DNA from: Microbacteriaceae bacterium
Lineage (GTDB): Bacteria > Actinomycetota > Actinomycetes > Actinomycetales > Microbacteriaceae
NCBI GenBank assembly: GCA_947453475.1
Contig: CANGGK010000003.1
Span: forward strand, 1 to 50,890
Length of the DNA: 50,890 bases
Direction of reading: 5' to 3'
The position numbers and the translations under genes are program-made. The notes under the pieces were generated by a model. It was not told the origin of the DNA. It made no database searches and saw only the letters and a list, made by a program, of their open reading frames with translations. The first letter of the stretch is position 1. Each line of letters begins with the position of its first letter. Shown here piece after piece: positions 26,063 through 36,488 of this stretch.

Positions 26063-26658
26063 TGTTCACCGGAATTGTCGAGGAACTCGGCCGAGTAAAG
26101 GCCATCGAACCTCAGGCTGATGCCCTGCGCCTAACCATCGAAGGCCCTCTGGTGGTCTCAGATGCCAACCGTGGCGACTCAATCGCCGTATGCGGCACCT
26201 GCCTAACCGTAGTTGAGCACGACGCAACCTCGTTCACCGCAGATGTAATGCAAGAGACACTAAACCTGACCTCGCTCGCCGGCATCAAGGTTGGCGACCC
26301 GGTCAACCTAGAGCGCGCGATGACCGCGGCCACAAGATTTGGCGGGCACGTTGTGCAGGGCCATGTCGATGGCCTCGGCGAGGTAATCAGCCGCACCCCG
26401 AGTGAAAACTGGGAGCTGGTTCAGGTGCGCATTCCAAAACAGCTGATGAAGTACGTCGTGCTAAAGGGCTCAATCACCATCGATGGCGTTTCGCTAACCG
26501 TGAATGAGGTCGGCGATGACTTCATCGGTCTGAGCCTCATCCCAGAAACATTGAAACTCACCACGCTTGGCAGCAAACAGCCTGGCGACAAGGTCAACGT
26601 CGAAGCCGACGTAATGGCAAAACACATCGAGCGCCTGCTTGAAGCGAGGAACATCTAA
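26062..26658 (+). CDS. ribE: Riboflavin synthase alpha chain
   Basis: The 198-aa enzyme dismutates two lumazine molecules to riboflavin. It has two internally similar lumazine-binding halves: MFTGIVEELGRV with VVEHDATSFTADVMQETL, and GHVVQGHVDGLG with DGVSLTVNEVGDDF and LSLIPETL. Its ATG shares a base with the ribD stop, and its stop with the ribBA ATG. It uses the product of RibH, whose gene carries a stop codon downstream. Confidence 0.94.
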   Translation: MFTGIVEELGRVKAIEPQADALRLTIEGPLVVSDANRGDSIAVCGTCLTVVEHDATSFTADVMQETLNLTSLAGIKVGDPVNLERAMTAATRFGGHVVQGHVDGLGEVISRTPSENWELVQVRIPKQLMKYVVLKGSITIDGVSLTVNEVGDDFIGLSLIPETLKLTTLGSKQPGDKVNVEADVMAKHIERLLEARNI

Positions 26659-27889
26659 TGTCACTTTCCACCATAGAAGAAGCCCTGACCGCACTGCGCG
26701 AGGGCAAGCCGGTGTTGGTTGCCGATGCAGAGAACCGCGAGAACGAGGGCGACGCCGTCATGGCCGCCGAGTTTGCTACCGAGGCGTGGATCGCCTGGAT
26801 TGTGCGAAACACCTCGGGTTACCTTTGCGCACCAATGACCGAGCAAATGGCGAACCGCCTCGAACTTCCACTCATGACCACCGCCAACCAAGACTCGTTG
26901 CGCACCCAGTACACCGTGTCGGTAGACGCGTCTTCTGGCGTAACCACCGGAATTTCGGCCGCCGACCGCGCAAGAACTCTTCAGGTGCTTGCCGATGCGA
27001 AGAGCACGCCAGACTCACTAATTCGCCCAGGCCACATCCTTCCACTTCGCGCCCACCAGGGTGGAGTTCTCGCTCGCCAGGGTCACACCGAGGCGACCGT
27101 CGACCTTCTGAAGTTGGCCGGCCTAACCCCGGTTGGTGTGATCGGCGAGATGGTTTCTGCAGACGGATCAATGACCCGCTTGCCTGAACTCAAGGAGATT
27201 GGCGCACGCGAAGGGCTTCCGGTAATCACCATTGAGCAAATCGTGGCCTACCGTCGCGCCCAGGATGACTTTCCAGAGGAAACCGTAAACGACCGCATCC
27301 GCTTCGAGGCTGAGGCAAAGTTGCCGACCATCCATGGTGACTTTAGAGTGCGTGGTTACTACGACACTCGCACCACCGCCGATCACGTAGCCATCATTGC
27401 CGGCAACCCAACCGGCGACGACGTGCTAATTCGCATGCACTCCGAGTGCATCACCGGCGAAGCCTTCGGCTCACTGAAGTGTGAGTGTGGCCCGCAGCTC
27501 GACTTCGCGCTAGACCAGATTGCCGGCGACCCAAAGGGTGGCATCGTGATCTACCTTCGCGGCCAAGAGGGCCGTGGAATCGGCCTTCTCAACAAGTTGA
27601 AGGCTTACGCGTTGCAAGACACCGGCCTCGACACCGTCGATGCGAACCTAGCGCTTGGCCTACCGAGCGAAAACCGCGAGTACGGAGCAGCCGTTTCGAT
27701 TCTTCGCGACCTCGGCGTAAGCAGTGTTCGACTCATGACCAACAACCCGGCCAAGAGCGATTTCTTGAACCAGGCCGGCATCAAGGTGAACTCATACGTG
27801 CCGGTGATTGTCGGCGAGGCAGCACAGAATAAGCAGTATCTTGAAACCAAGCGTGCCCGCATGGGCCACATCATTCCGGAGGTAAAGGC

Positions 27890-27893
<4 letters not shown>
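26658..27893 (+). CDS. ribBA: Bifunctional DHBP synthase / GTP cyclohydrolase II
   Basis: The 411-aa enzyme makes both riboflavin precursors. The N-terminal RibB domain has DAENRENEGDAVMAAEF and TVSVDASSGVTTGISAADRA. The C-terminal RibA domain has HSECITGEAFGSLKCECG, whose Cys residues bind zinc, and YLRGQEGRGIGLLNKL. It overlaps ribH by ATGA, so ribH translation is expected to be coupled to it. Confidence 0.95.
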
Positions 27894-28719
<826 letters not shown>

Positions 28720-28735
28720 ACAACAACTTCAATAA

Positions 28736-28768
28736 GAAAACCCCGCAGATCAAATCTGCGGGGTTTTC
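28736..28768. terminator. Bidirectional terminator between the rib operon and the subtilase gene
   Basis: A perfect 15-bp stem (GAAAACCCCGCAGAT with its complement, loop CAA) has an A-tract on one side and a T-tract on the other. It can therefore terminate transcription from both convergent units. Confidence 0.9.
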
Positions 28769-28781
28769 ACTTTGATTGAGC

Positions 28782-31140
28782 TTAGGTGGCGGTGTAACTA
28801 ACCGCTGCGGTTGAGAGGCCGGCACCGAAAGCCGTCACTGCGACAACTCGGTATTGCCAGGTGACACCCTTGGCCGGGGATGCCACGGTGACAGCCATCA
28901 AGCGGGTGGTAGCCGAGAGAATCCAGCTAGCGCCACCATCTCGACTCACGTAGATGTTGAACGCGCTAAGCGCACTTCCGCCGTAGGTTACCGGGTCGGT
29001 AAAGGTAATCTGCACCGCGGTTGTTGCAGAAGTTGCCTTGACCGCTAGGTTCTGCACTGCGGTTGCCTGAATGGCCGGAATCGCGTAGCTGATTACAGCG
29101 CTTGGAACCGAGGCGCCAACCGAGTTCACAGCAACGATTCGCCAAGAGGCTCGAGCGCCAGGAAGATCGCGGGCAACGTTGACAGTCAACGTTGTTCCGC
29201 TCAAAGTTTGCGCATCAGACCACGAGGTACCAGCCGCGTCAAGTCGTTGCAATTTGTATCCGGTGATTAAGGAACCTCCGTTGTCGCTAGGTGCAGCCCA
29301 GGCGAGATTCACCGAACCATCCGTGGCAAATGCGGCGGTTACGGCAGTCGGTGTCGATGGCACGGTCAGTGGAATCGAAACGGCTACCGATGCACTTGGC
29401 AAGCCGAGGCCGGCCTGGGTGTTCGCAACCACCCGGTAGCTTGCAGTTAAACCCTTTGCCGGAGCGGTAGTCGAGTACACCAAGGTGCTAGCCGTCAGGT
29501 TTACAACGCCCGACCAGGTCGACCCTCCGTTGTTCGAAATTTGCAGCTGGTAGGTAGAGACCGAACCGCCACCCAGGTAGCTTGGCACTTTGAATGACAC
29601 GGTAACTTTGTTTGTCGCTGCGCTGTAGGTCGCGGTGAAGTTTTGAGGTTCGCTAGCTTGAACATACGGAGTCATCACGGCCGCGCTCGCGCTAACCGGA
29701 GACGAACCAACCGAGTTCTTAGCTGTCACTCGATAGGTCGAATAGGCGCCAGGTAGTGCACGGGCTGCCGTATAAGACAAGGTAGCTGCCGGCAAATCTG
29801 CGACGTTCTCCCAAACCCCATTTGTCTGTCGCTCGAGCATGTAGCCGGTGATGGCCGTGCCACCGTTGTCTGCCGGCGCAGACCAACGAACGGTAACTTC
29901 GGTTGTTCCGGTCAGTGCAATCTGAATCACTACCGAACTTGGCACAGTTAGCGGTGTGCTGATAGCCACTGACGCACTCGGCAAACTCAAACCGAAGCCA
30001 GTGGATGCAATCGAGCGATAGAGCCACGTCTGACCTTTAATTGGCTCTACCGTGAAGCCCGAAACGCCGGTCAAAGTAGCCTGAGTTGCCCAGGTTAAAC
30101 CACCATCGCGCGAAATCTGGAGGTAGTAGGAGCGAACAACGCTGCCGCCGAGATCAGCTGGGGCTTCGAATGAGAAGTCAACGCGCTTTAAGGCTGTGTT
30201 GTCACTTGCCGCGAAACTACGTGGTTCACTTGCCTGAAGGTATGGAGTCATAAGCGAAGTAGCAAGACCGGAGACTCCGGCACCCAAAGCATTGGCGGCA
30301 CTGACTCGGAAGACGTTCAATTGGCCAGGCAATGCACGTGAAGCCGTGTAGGTGAGTGTGCTCGCTGGCAACTCAGCCGTCGTTTCCCAGACTCCATTTA
30401 CTTGACGCTCCAGAATGTAACCGGTTAGCGCGATGCCTCCGTTATCCGAAGGCGCAGACCAACGAACGGTCACGTCTGCCGAACCCGAAAGAAGCACTGA
30501 AGGAGCACCTATCTGACTTGGCAGAGTCGCTGCCACTGAAATCGCGATGCTAGAACTTGCAGCACTCAAACCAAACTGAGTGATTGCAACAACGCGGTAG
30601 GTGAATACCTGCGCCTTAGCCGGTGCGGTGACCGAAAGCGAACTGGCCACTGCCGAAGCGTAAGACAGATTCGCCCAAGTCACGCCAGCATCCTTTGAAT
30701 ACTGAACCAGGTACTGCGACAAGACTCCGCCGCCAAGAGAGCTTGGCGCAGACCAGGTTACGTCAACTTTCTTTGATGTTGCGTTGTAGGTTGCGGCGAA
30801 GGCCTGCGGTGCGCTCGCCTGCAAATAAGGCGTCAAGACTGAGATGGCGTTAGATACCGGGCCATAGCCGGCAGCGTTTGTTGCCGAGATTCGGAAAGTA
30901 TTTTGCACACCCGGCAAAGCTCGAGCCAAGGTGTAGCTCGAAGTGCTTGCAGAAACCTCAGCCAAAGTTGACCAAACACCGTTAATGAGCTGCTCAACAC
31001 GGTAGCCGGCGATAGCTAGACCGCCGTTGTCTTGAGGCGGAGCCCAGCGAACTGTCACGTCACCTGTGCCTGAGAGCGCAACAGAAACCGCCACTGCTCC
31101 GGGCACTGTGCTCGCGGTGCTGATGGTAACAAGGTTGGAG
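28782..31140 (-). repeat. Four tandem two-domain FN3 units (A-B pairs)
   Basis: FN3 domains 6-13 alternate between two types. Type A has VTVRWSAPxDNGGxxITGY, NGVW and ARALPG; type B begins ASEPQ/ASAPQ after PYLQ and has LGGG, a DGGxTW pattern and FGLSLPSASVAIS. The junction recurs about every 570-600 nt, so the array grew by duplication of a two-domain unit rather than of single domains. Confidence 0.75.
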
Positions 31141-33758
31141 TTCAAACTGGCTCCGGCCACGTTTCGCGCGGCCACCACATAGGCCCAGGTTTGACCCTTG
31201 ATTGGTTGAGCCGTGGTGAAAGTCAAAACCGTAGGTGCAACTGAAGCCAGAGCAGACCAGGTCTTGCCGTCGCGATTAACCAGGATTGTATAACCGGTAA
31301 CCGGTGAACCGCCGTCTGAAATAGGTGCTGTCCAAGTTAGCGTGATGGCGCCCAAGGTGTTTGGAGCGCTTGCGACCAAACCACTTGGAGCACCCGGTAC
31401 TACAGGAGCGGTGGTGATGGCTACCGATAGCGACGGCAGGCTCTCGCCAATGGCATTCTTGGCAATTACTCGGTAGCGAACATACTTGGTTACCGGCGCT
31501 GCAGGCAGGCTGAGTGAGGTTGAAGCCGCCGTCGCGGTGGCAAAGGTCGTCCATGCATCAACCGGGGCCGTTGTGTTGGCTAGCGGGCCGCTGGCCTGGA
31601 TGATGTAGTTGGTGATTGGCGAACCTCCGTCAACAGGTTGCTGCCAATGAAGAATTTGCGAGCCCGAGACGCCACTTACGGTAACGCCGATCGGGGTGCT
31701 TGGCGCGGTTGCCAAGGTGCCGAACGATGCCTTTGTGCTCTCGGCGCTAACCGCCGAGCCGACCTGAGCGTGCACGCTGAATAGATACTTGCGGCCAGAA
31801 ATGAGATTGGTCAAGTTTGCGGTTGGAAGGCTCGAAGGTATGGCATAAACGGTGCTTGCCCCTTCGATTCCGTATGACACAACATAAGTAACCGGAGTCG
31901 TTGGCGATGTGCTCGCCACCGGGTTCCAGGCAACCGTTGCACTACTTGAGGTGAGGTTTGAAGCCGACAAGCCCGTAGGAACGTCTGGGTTACCGGCAAC
32001 CGTGGTGAATGAAACTGAAGATGACGTATAGCTGGTGCCGAGTGCATTTGTGGCTTTTAAGCGCACGATGTAAGTCGATGCCGAGTTCAACCCGGTCAGG
32101 GTGAAAGCTGTCGTGGTTGGTGAACCGACCGCCGTCCATCTTGGGTTCGTTGCGCTATAGAGCTCAAGTGTGTAGCCGGTAATCGGCGAACCACCGTCGT
32201 TTGGCAGCGACCAGGTCACGGCTGCCGTAGTGGCACCGGCGGTTACAGCGACATTTGCAGGTGGGGTCGGGGCTCCGATTGAGGTCTTTGCCACTACGCC
32301 GGCAGAAACCTTGCCCGAGCCGATTACGTTGTATGCATAGGCAGAGAAGGTGTAGTTGGTGTTGGCATACAGGCCTGTCATTGTGTAACTGGTGACATTT
32401 GCCCCGATAACGTTTTGAGCTGTTGCATAAGTTGCACCCGGCGCTAGGGCACGAACGATGTGGCCGGTAACCGGCGACCCACCATTGCTAGGTCCATCAG
32501 CCCAGGTAAAGGTTGCGCTGCTTGCGGTGAGACCTGAAATCGCAAGAGAGGCTAGTTGATCAGGCGCGTTCAGTAGCGGGTTTGGGTTAGGCACAACTGG
32601 GGCCGCGCCTCGAACAAAGTTGTTATTCAGCAAGATGTTTCCATACTGGCTCTGACCGTTATTAATGGCGTTGAGAATTCCGTTGTCCTTGAGCGCCTTG
32701 GCCACCTCGGCAGGTGAAGCGGTAGGGTGCTGCGCAAGGTACAAAGCTGCAACACCTGAAACGTGAGGTGTCGCCATCGAGGTTCCGCTCATAGTCGTTG
32801 AGCCGGCAGGGTTGGTGGCGCTTGCCGAAACGATGCTGGTGCCTGGGGCAAAAATATCGACGCAGTCACCGAAGTTAGAGAAGTAGGCTCGAACGTCGTT
32901 CGGGTCGCTAGCGCCAACGGTAACGGCATCGGGCGTGGACGAAGGTGAATAGCGGCAGGCGTCGTCGTTTGAGTTACCGGCCGCAACGATAGGCAATATG
33001 CCACCGTCATAAAGCTTCTTGATTCCGGCGTTCAATAGCGGCTGAAGTGGGCCACCGATGCTCATGCTCATCACCGCAGGGGTTCCAGCAGGGTTGTTGG
33101 CAAGAATCCAGTCGAGCGCAGTCAGAATCGATGATGTGAAACCAGAACCAGAACAGCTCAACACTCGAACCGGCACGATGGTTGCAGCCTTGGCCACACC
33201 AAACTTGGTTCCGGCGATGGTTCCGGCAACGTGCGTTCCGTGACCGTGACAGTCGGCGCCCTGGAGGTTCTGACCGAGTGCATCAAAGCCGGTAAGAATT
33301 CGGCCGTCAAACTCTGGGTTGCTTGCCATTACACCGGTGTCCACGACGTAAACGCGCACACCCTTGCCGCCATCAACCGGGTAGTTATAAGTGTTGTCTG
33401 GGGTTGAGGTCTGCTGATCGATTCGATCAAGACCCCAGGATGGAGTTGGAGTTTCTGCCTCGAGCAAAGACATTTGCTGGTCTTGCTGCACACTAATTAC
33501 GTTTGGGTCGGCAGCTAGAACGCTGGCTTCGAAATCGGTTAGGGGAACCGTGAAGCCATCCATGATGAAATCGAGCTGATCAAGCGGAACCTCACCCATG
33601 CCGAACAACGACTTGAGCACAGAATCTTGCCCAGCAACCGTGGTTTGCACGATGTAGGTGTTTCTGATGACCGCAGCAAATGCTTGGGTCGGCATCATGC
33701 CCGCGGTGACTAAGAGCGCCAAAGCGGTGGCAAAGATTACACGGATGCGAAGTAACAA
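28782..33758 (-). CDS. Secreted subtilisin-family serine protease with 13 fibronectin type III repeats
   Basis: The product has 1658 aa. A signal peptide (cleavage likely after AFA, residue 28) is followed by an I9-type propeptide (about 30-105) and an S8 catalytic domain. The triad is Asp140 (VVDTGV), His173 (HGHGTHVAGT) and Ser327 (GTSMATPH), with oxyanion Asn262. From about residue 395 to the end there are 13 FN3 domains of roughly 97 aa. No LPxTG or C-terminal membrane segment is seen, so the protein is probably released or held non-covalently. The start is TTG, 7 nt after GGGGG; no ATG or GTG fits before the signal peptide. It probably digests external protein, with the FN3 array as spacer or binder. 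Confidence 0.92.
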   Translation of the reverse strand: MLLRIRVIFATALALLVTAGMMPTQAFAAVIRNTYIVQTTVAGQDSVLKSLFGMGEVPLDQLDFIMDGFTVPLTDFEASVLAADPNVISVQQDQQMSLLEAETPTPSWGLDRIDQQTSTPDNTYNYPVDGGKGVRVYVVDTGVMASNPEFDGRILTGFDALGQNLQGADCHGHGTHVAGTIAGTKFGVAKAATIVPVRVLSCSGSGFTSSILTALDWILANNPAGTPAVMSMSIGGPLQPLLNAGIKKLYDGGILPIVAAGNSNDDACRYSPSSTPDAVTVGASDPNDVRAYFSNFGDCVDIFAPGTSIVSASATNPAGSTTMSGTSMATPHVSGVAALYLAQHPTASPAEVAKALKDNGILNAINNGQSQYGNILLNNNFVRGAAPVVPNPNPLLNAPDQLASLAISGLTASSATFTWADGPSNGGSPVTGHIVRALAPGATYATAQNVIGANVTSYTMTGLYANTNYTFSAYAYNVIGSGKVSAGVVAKTSIGAPTPPANVAVTAGATTAAVTWSLPNDGGSPITGYTLELYSATNPRWTAVGSPTTTAFTLTGLNSASTYIVRLKATNALGTSYTSSSVSFTTVAGNPDVPTGLSASNLTSSSATVAWNPVASTSPTTPVTYVVSYGIEGASTVYAIPSSLPTANLTNLISGRKYLFSVHAQVGSAVSAESTKASFGTLATAPSTPIGVTVSGVSGSQILHWQQPVDGGSPITNYIIQASGPLANTTAPVDAWTTFATATAASTSLSLPAAPVTKYVRYRVIAKNAIGESLPSLSVAITTAPVVPGAPSGLVASAPNTLGAITLTWTAPISDGGSPVTGYTILVNRDGKTWSALASVAPTVLTFTTAQPIKGQTWAYVVAARNVAGASLNSNLVTISTASTVPGAVAVSVALSGTGDVTVRWAPPQDNGGLAIAGYRVEQLINGVWSTLAEVSASTSSYTLARALPGVQNTFRISATNAAGYGPVSNAISVLTPYLQASAPQAFAATYNATSKKVDVTWSAPSSLGGGVLSQYLVQYSKDAGVTWANLSYASAVASSLSVTAPAKAQVFTYRVVAITQFGLSAASSSIAISVAATLPSQIGAPSVLLSGSADVTVRWSAPSDNGGIALTGYILERQVNGVWETTAELPASTLTYTASRALPGQLNVFRVSAANALGAGVSGLATSLMTPYLQASEPRSFAASDNTALKRVDFSFEAPADLGGSVVRSYYLQISRDGGLTWATQATLTGVSGFTVEPIKGQTWLYRSIASTGFGLSLPSASVAISTPLTVPSSVVIQIALTGTTEVTVRWSAPADNGGTAITGYMLERQTNGVWENVADLPAATLSYTAARALPGAYSTYRVTAKNSVGSSPVSASAAVMTPYVQASEPQNFTATYSAATNKVTVSFKVPSYLGGGSVSTYQLQISNNGGSTWSGVVNLTASTLVYSTTAPAKGLTASYRVVANTQAGLGLPSASVAVSIPLTVPSTPTAVTAAFATDGSVNLAWAAPSDNGGSLITGYKLQRLDAAGTSWSDAQTLSGTTLTVNVARDLPGARASWRIVAVNSVGASVPSAVISYAIPAIQATAVQNLAVKATSATTAVQITFTDPVTYGGSALSAFNIYVSRDGGASWILSATTRLMAVTVASPAKGVTWQYRVVAVTAFGAGLSTAAVSYTAT

Positions 33759-33812
33759 ATTGATTCCCCCTGTAGGTACAAAAATGAACCTAAATCAAGG
33801 GTAGGACAATAA

Positions 33813-34658
33813 CTACTTTATGAAAAGGGCTGTCAGTCGGCGGGTTGTGAAAATCAAACCAGCAATAATCATCACGGCGAAGTACAGCACGTGCACCAGT
33901 AGACCCCAACTGACGTTTCCGAGCATAAATGCCCGCTCCAATTGAATGGCATGCCAGAGCGGCATCGCTTGAATAATCGACTGAATCCACTGCGGATAAA
34001 TGCTCAACGGGTAGAAGGTTCCAGAGAACAAGAACATTGGCAACATGAAGAAGTTGATCCAGTTCATCTGGTGAAAAGTCTTCAGGTACGAAGTGATTGC
34101 CATGCCAAATGAAGCGAACCCAAAGGCAATTAAGACCGCCCCCGGGATGGCCATGAGCGCCCACCAGCTTGGAATCAAGCCGAGAGGAGCCATGACCGCC
34201 ATGAAGCCAATTGCATAAATGAGACCGCGCAATAGCGCCCAACCAATTTCACCGATTGCCACATCCAAGGGGCCAAGCGAAGTTGCCAGCATTGTTTCGT
34301 AGAGCTTGGCAAAGTGCATCTTGAAGAAGACGTTCCAGGTTGAATCGTAAATCGCCCCATTCATGGCCGACGTGGCGAGGAGCGCAGGTGCGATGTAAGC
34401 GGCGTATTGCACTGGGTGGCCATCACCATCGGTAACACCACCGATGAGCTTGCCGATGCCGAAGCCAAACGCGAGCAAATAGAAGAGCGGCTCGACGAAG
34501 CCCGAGAGAACGATAATCCAGTTTGAACTTCGGAAGGCCATGAAGTTGCGTTCGAGCGCAACGCGCGCCCGGCCCGAATAAATTGAGCGGCCTGGTCGAT
34601 TGCGTCGGCGCTCTGCGATAGCAACTGCGCTATCGACGGCAAGGTTAATCATGCTCAT
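33813..34658 (-). CDS. ABC-2 type transporter permease, NodJ-like (second)
   Basis: The 281-aa membrane protein has six hydrophobic segments and the NodJ/DrrB-type region MLPMFLFSGTFYPLSIYPQWIQ. The longer upstream frame is rejected: the ATG at 34658 overlaps the previous permease stop by ATGA. With the partner permease and ATPase it forms an exporter; its substrate is unknown. Confidence 0.85.
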   Translation of the reverse strand: MSMINLAVDSAVAIAERRRNRPGRSIYSGRARVALERNFMAFRSSNWIIVLSGFVEPLFYLLAFGFGIGKLIGGVTDGDGHPVQYAAYIAPALLATSAMNGAIYDSTWNVFFKMHFAKLYETMLATSLGPLDVAIGEIGWALLRGLIYAIGFMAVMAPLGLIPSWWALMAIPGAVLIAFGFASFGMAITSYLKTFHQMNWINFFMLPMFLFSGTFYPLSIYPQWIQSIIQAMPLWHAIQLERAFMLGNVSWGLLVHVLYFAVMIIAGLIFTTRRLTALFIK

Positions 34659-35521
34659 GCCGATAACCTCTTTGCTACTTGGCGATAGGCGAAGGCAAGA
34701 CCCGCGGCCAACCAAATGGTCAGATAAACCCAGTGAAACATCGTTACCCATGGTTGTTGCGGGCTACCGTAGCTGATGGTTCGACCTAGGTCGGTGCCGT
34801 GCCAGAGTGGAGAAATCCAACCGACCCACTGTAGGTAGCTCGGCATTGATTCAAGCGGATAAAAGGTACCCGAAAACATCATCATTGGCGCGATGACGAA
34901 GCGACCAACTATGGCAAAGAACCCGTCGTCCTCTTTAACGAAAGTGGTTACCGCCATCATTACCGCGCCGAAGGCGGCACCCGCCAAAATAGCCGAGAAG
35001 AACATCGGTAGAGCCACATCAAAGGTGATTGCGCCGAAGGCTAGAAGAACGCCCTCATAAATGGCCACGGTCACGAGAGTGCGAACCATTGCAGAAGCCA
35101 TGACTCCATTCACAATGTCGCGGGCATTGATTGGTGTCGAATTCATGGCGAAGAAGTTCTTGTCCCACAAGAAACCTTCCATAACCGGGAATGAGGTTTC
35201 ATCCTGATATGCCTGGATAGCCGCACTCGTCAACAAAGCCGGCGCCAAGAAGGTCAGGTATGAGACTCCGCCAAGCTGAGTCGAACCACCATTGGCGTCA
35301 ACCAGTGCACCGATGCCGATGCCTACCGAGAATAAGTAAAGAACCGGGTTGCCAAGGCCAAAGGCCGCAATCGAACCCCACCACTTCATCATGTTTCTCA
35401 GTCGCGCCTCGGTTACGTGAAGCCAGGCGAAGTTACGGGCCCGAGAAACGTTGACTAGCTTCTTCGAACCTTGCCACTGCGACTTGTGAACCGGCATTTC
35501 AACCGGAGTTGTCGTCGACAT
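34655..35521 (-). CDS. ABC-2 type transporter permease, NodJ-like (first)
   Basis: The 288-aa membrane protein is similar in layout to the following permease. MMMFSGTFYPLESMPSYLQWV is the matching conserved region, near residue 210. A cytoplasmic N-terminus precedes the first membrane segment. Its ATG shares a base with the ATPase stop (TAATG). Two unlike permeases suggest a heterodimeric channel. Confidence 0.86.
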   Translation of the reverse strand: MSTTTPVEMPVHKSQWQGSKKLVNVSRARNFAWLHVTEARLRNMMKWWGSIAAFGLGNPVLYLFSVGIGIGALVDANGGSTQLGGVSYLTFLAPALLTSAAIQAYQDETSFPVMEGFLWDKNFFAMNSTPINARDIVNGVMASAMVRTLVTVAIYEGVLLAFGAITFDVALPMFFSAILAGAAFGAVMMAVTTFVKEDDGFFAIVGRFVIAPMMMFSGTFYPLESMPSYLQWVGWISPLWHGTDLGRTISYGSPQQPWVTMFHWVYLTIWLAAGLAFAYRQVAKRLSA

Positions 35522-36462
35522 TACTCAACCAACGTTCTACCGGTTAGACGCAAGAAGACATCCTCGAGCGAGCTTCGGCGAACCAGTGAAGTAACCGGCT
35601 CAAGACCCATCTTCAAAATTGCCTGCAGGTCTTCTTCGCCGTTCTCGGAATAGATCAAGATACGGTCTGGCAGCACCTCGGTGCGGTGGCCCAGGTGGCT
35701 GATCTGCTCGGCAACCTCTTGATTCTTGCTCGAGCCGAATCGCACTTCTAGAACTTCTTTGCTGGCATATCGCTTGATTAGGTCGGCCGGGCTACCCTCG
35801 GCCATGATCTTGCCCTTATCCATGACAATCAAGCGGTCACAAAGCTGCTCGGCCTCATCCATGTAGTGGGTGGTGATTACCAGCGTCACGCCCTGCTCTT
35901 TCAGGCGAAACAGGCGATCCCAGAGGATGTGTCGCGCCTGAGGGTCAAGCCCGGTAGTCGGTTCGTCGAGCATCAAAATTTCAGGCTCGTTGACTAGACC
36001 GCGCGCGATAGTAAGGCGACGCTTCATTCCACCCGAAAGTTCTTCGGCCTTGCTGTTGCGCTTCTCGGTCAGTTGAGCGAATTCGAGAAGTTCCTCGACC
36101 TTGTTTTTCAGAAACTTGCGACTTAGCCCAAAGAATCGGCCATAAGAGAATAGGTTTTCGTGCACCTTTAGTTCTCGGTCTAGGTTGTCTTGTTGAGGCA
36201 CCACGCCAAGGTGTGCGCGAATTTCTGGCCCACGCTTATTTGGGTCAAGACCAAGGATGGTGAGCTCGCCGCCGGTGCGCTTTGAAACCGAGGCAATCAT
36301 CTTCATGGTGGTTGATTTACCAGCGCCGTTAGGGCCTAGCAGGCCGAACGCCTCGCCCTTGCGAACCTCGAAATCGATGCCATCAACGGCCGTGAAATCG
36401 CCGTAAACCTTGGTTAGGCCACGGGCAATAATCATGTGAGTTTGCTCTTCTTGTGAAGTCAT
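35521..36462 (-). CDS. ABC-2 exporter ATPase, NodI/DrrA-like
   Basis: The 313-aa ATPase has Walker A GPNGAGKST, Q-loop VVPQQDNLD, signature LSGGMKRR, Walker B ILMLDEPTTGLD and the H-loop TTHYMDEAEQ. The VVPQQDNLDRELKVHENL pattern is characteristic of NodI-type lipo-oligosaccharide exporters, but the family also includes drug exporters (DrrA). A C-terminal domain of about 80 aa follows. The start at 36462 is preferred over 36498 because a TAGATT element ends 7 nt before it and the longer form would overlap the divergent promoter. Confidence 0.88.
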   Translation of the reverse strand: MTSQEEQTHMIIARGLTKVYGDFTAVDGIDFEVRKGEAFGLLGPNGAGKSTTMKMIASVSKRTGGELTILGLDPNKRGPEIRAHLGVVPQQDNLDRELKVHENLFSYGRFFGLSRKFLKNKVEELLEFAQLTEKRNSKAEELSGGMKRRLTIARGLVNEPEILMLDEPTTGLDPQARHILWDRLFRLKEQGVTLVITTHYMDEAEQLCDRLIVMDKGKIMAEGSPADLIKRYASKEVLEVRFGSSKNQEVAEQISHLGHRTEVLPDRILIYSENGEEDLQAILKMGLEPVTSLVRRSSLEDVFLRLTGRTLVE

Positions 36463-36469
36463 AGACGCT

Positions 36470-36475
36470 AATCTA
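36470..36475 (-). promoter_or_regulatory. -10 element (TAGATT) of the ABC-2 exporter operon
   Basis: TAGATT on the minus strand ends 7 nt before the ATG at 36462, consistent with a leaderless transcript. One base separates it from the divergent -10 element at 36477. Confidence 0.5.
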
Positions 36476-36476
36476 C

Positions 36477-36482
36477 TAGCCT
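36477..36482 (+). promoter_or_regulatory. -10 element (TAGCCT) of the methyltransferase gene
   Basis: TAGCCT ends 6 nt before the ATG at 36489, indicating a leaderless transcript. Confidence 0.5.
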
Positions 36483-36488
36483 TAATAA

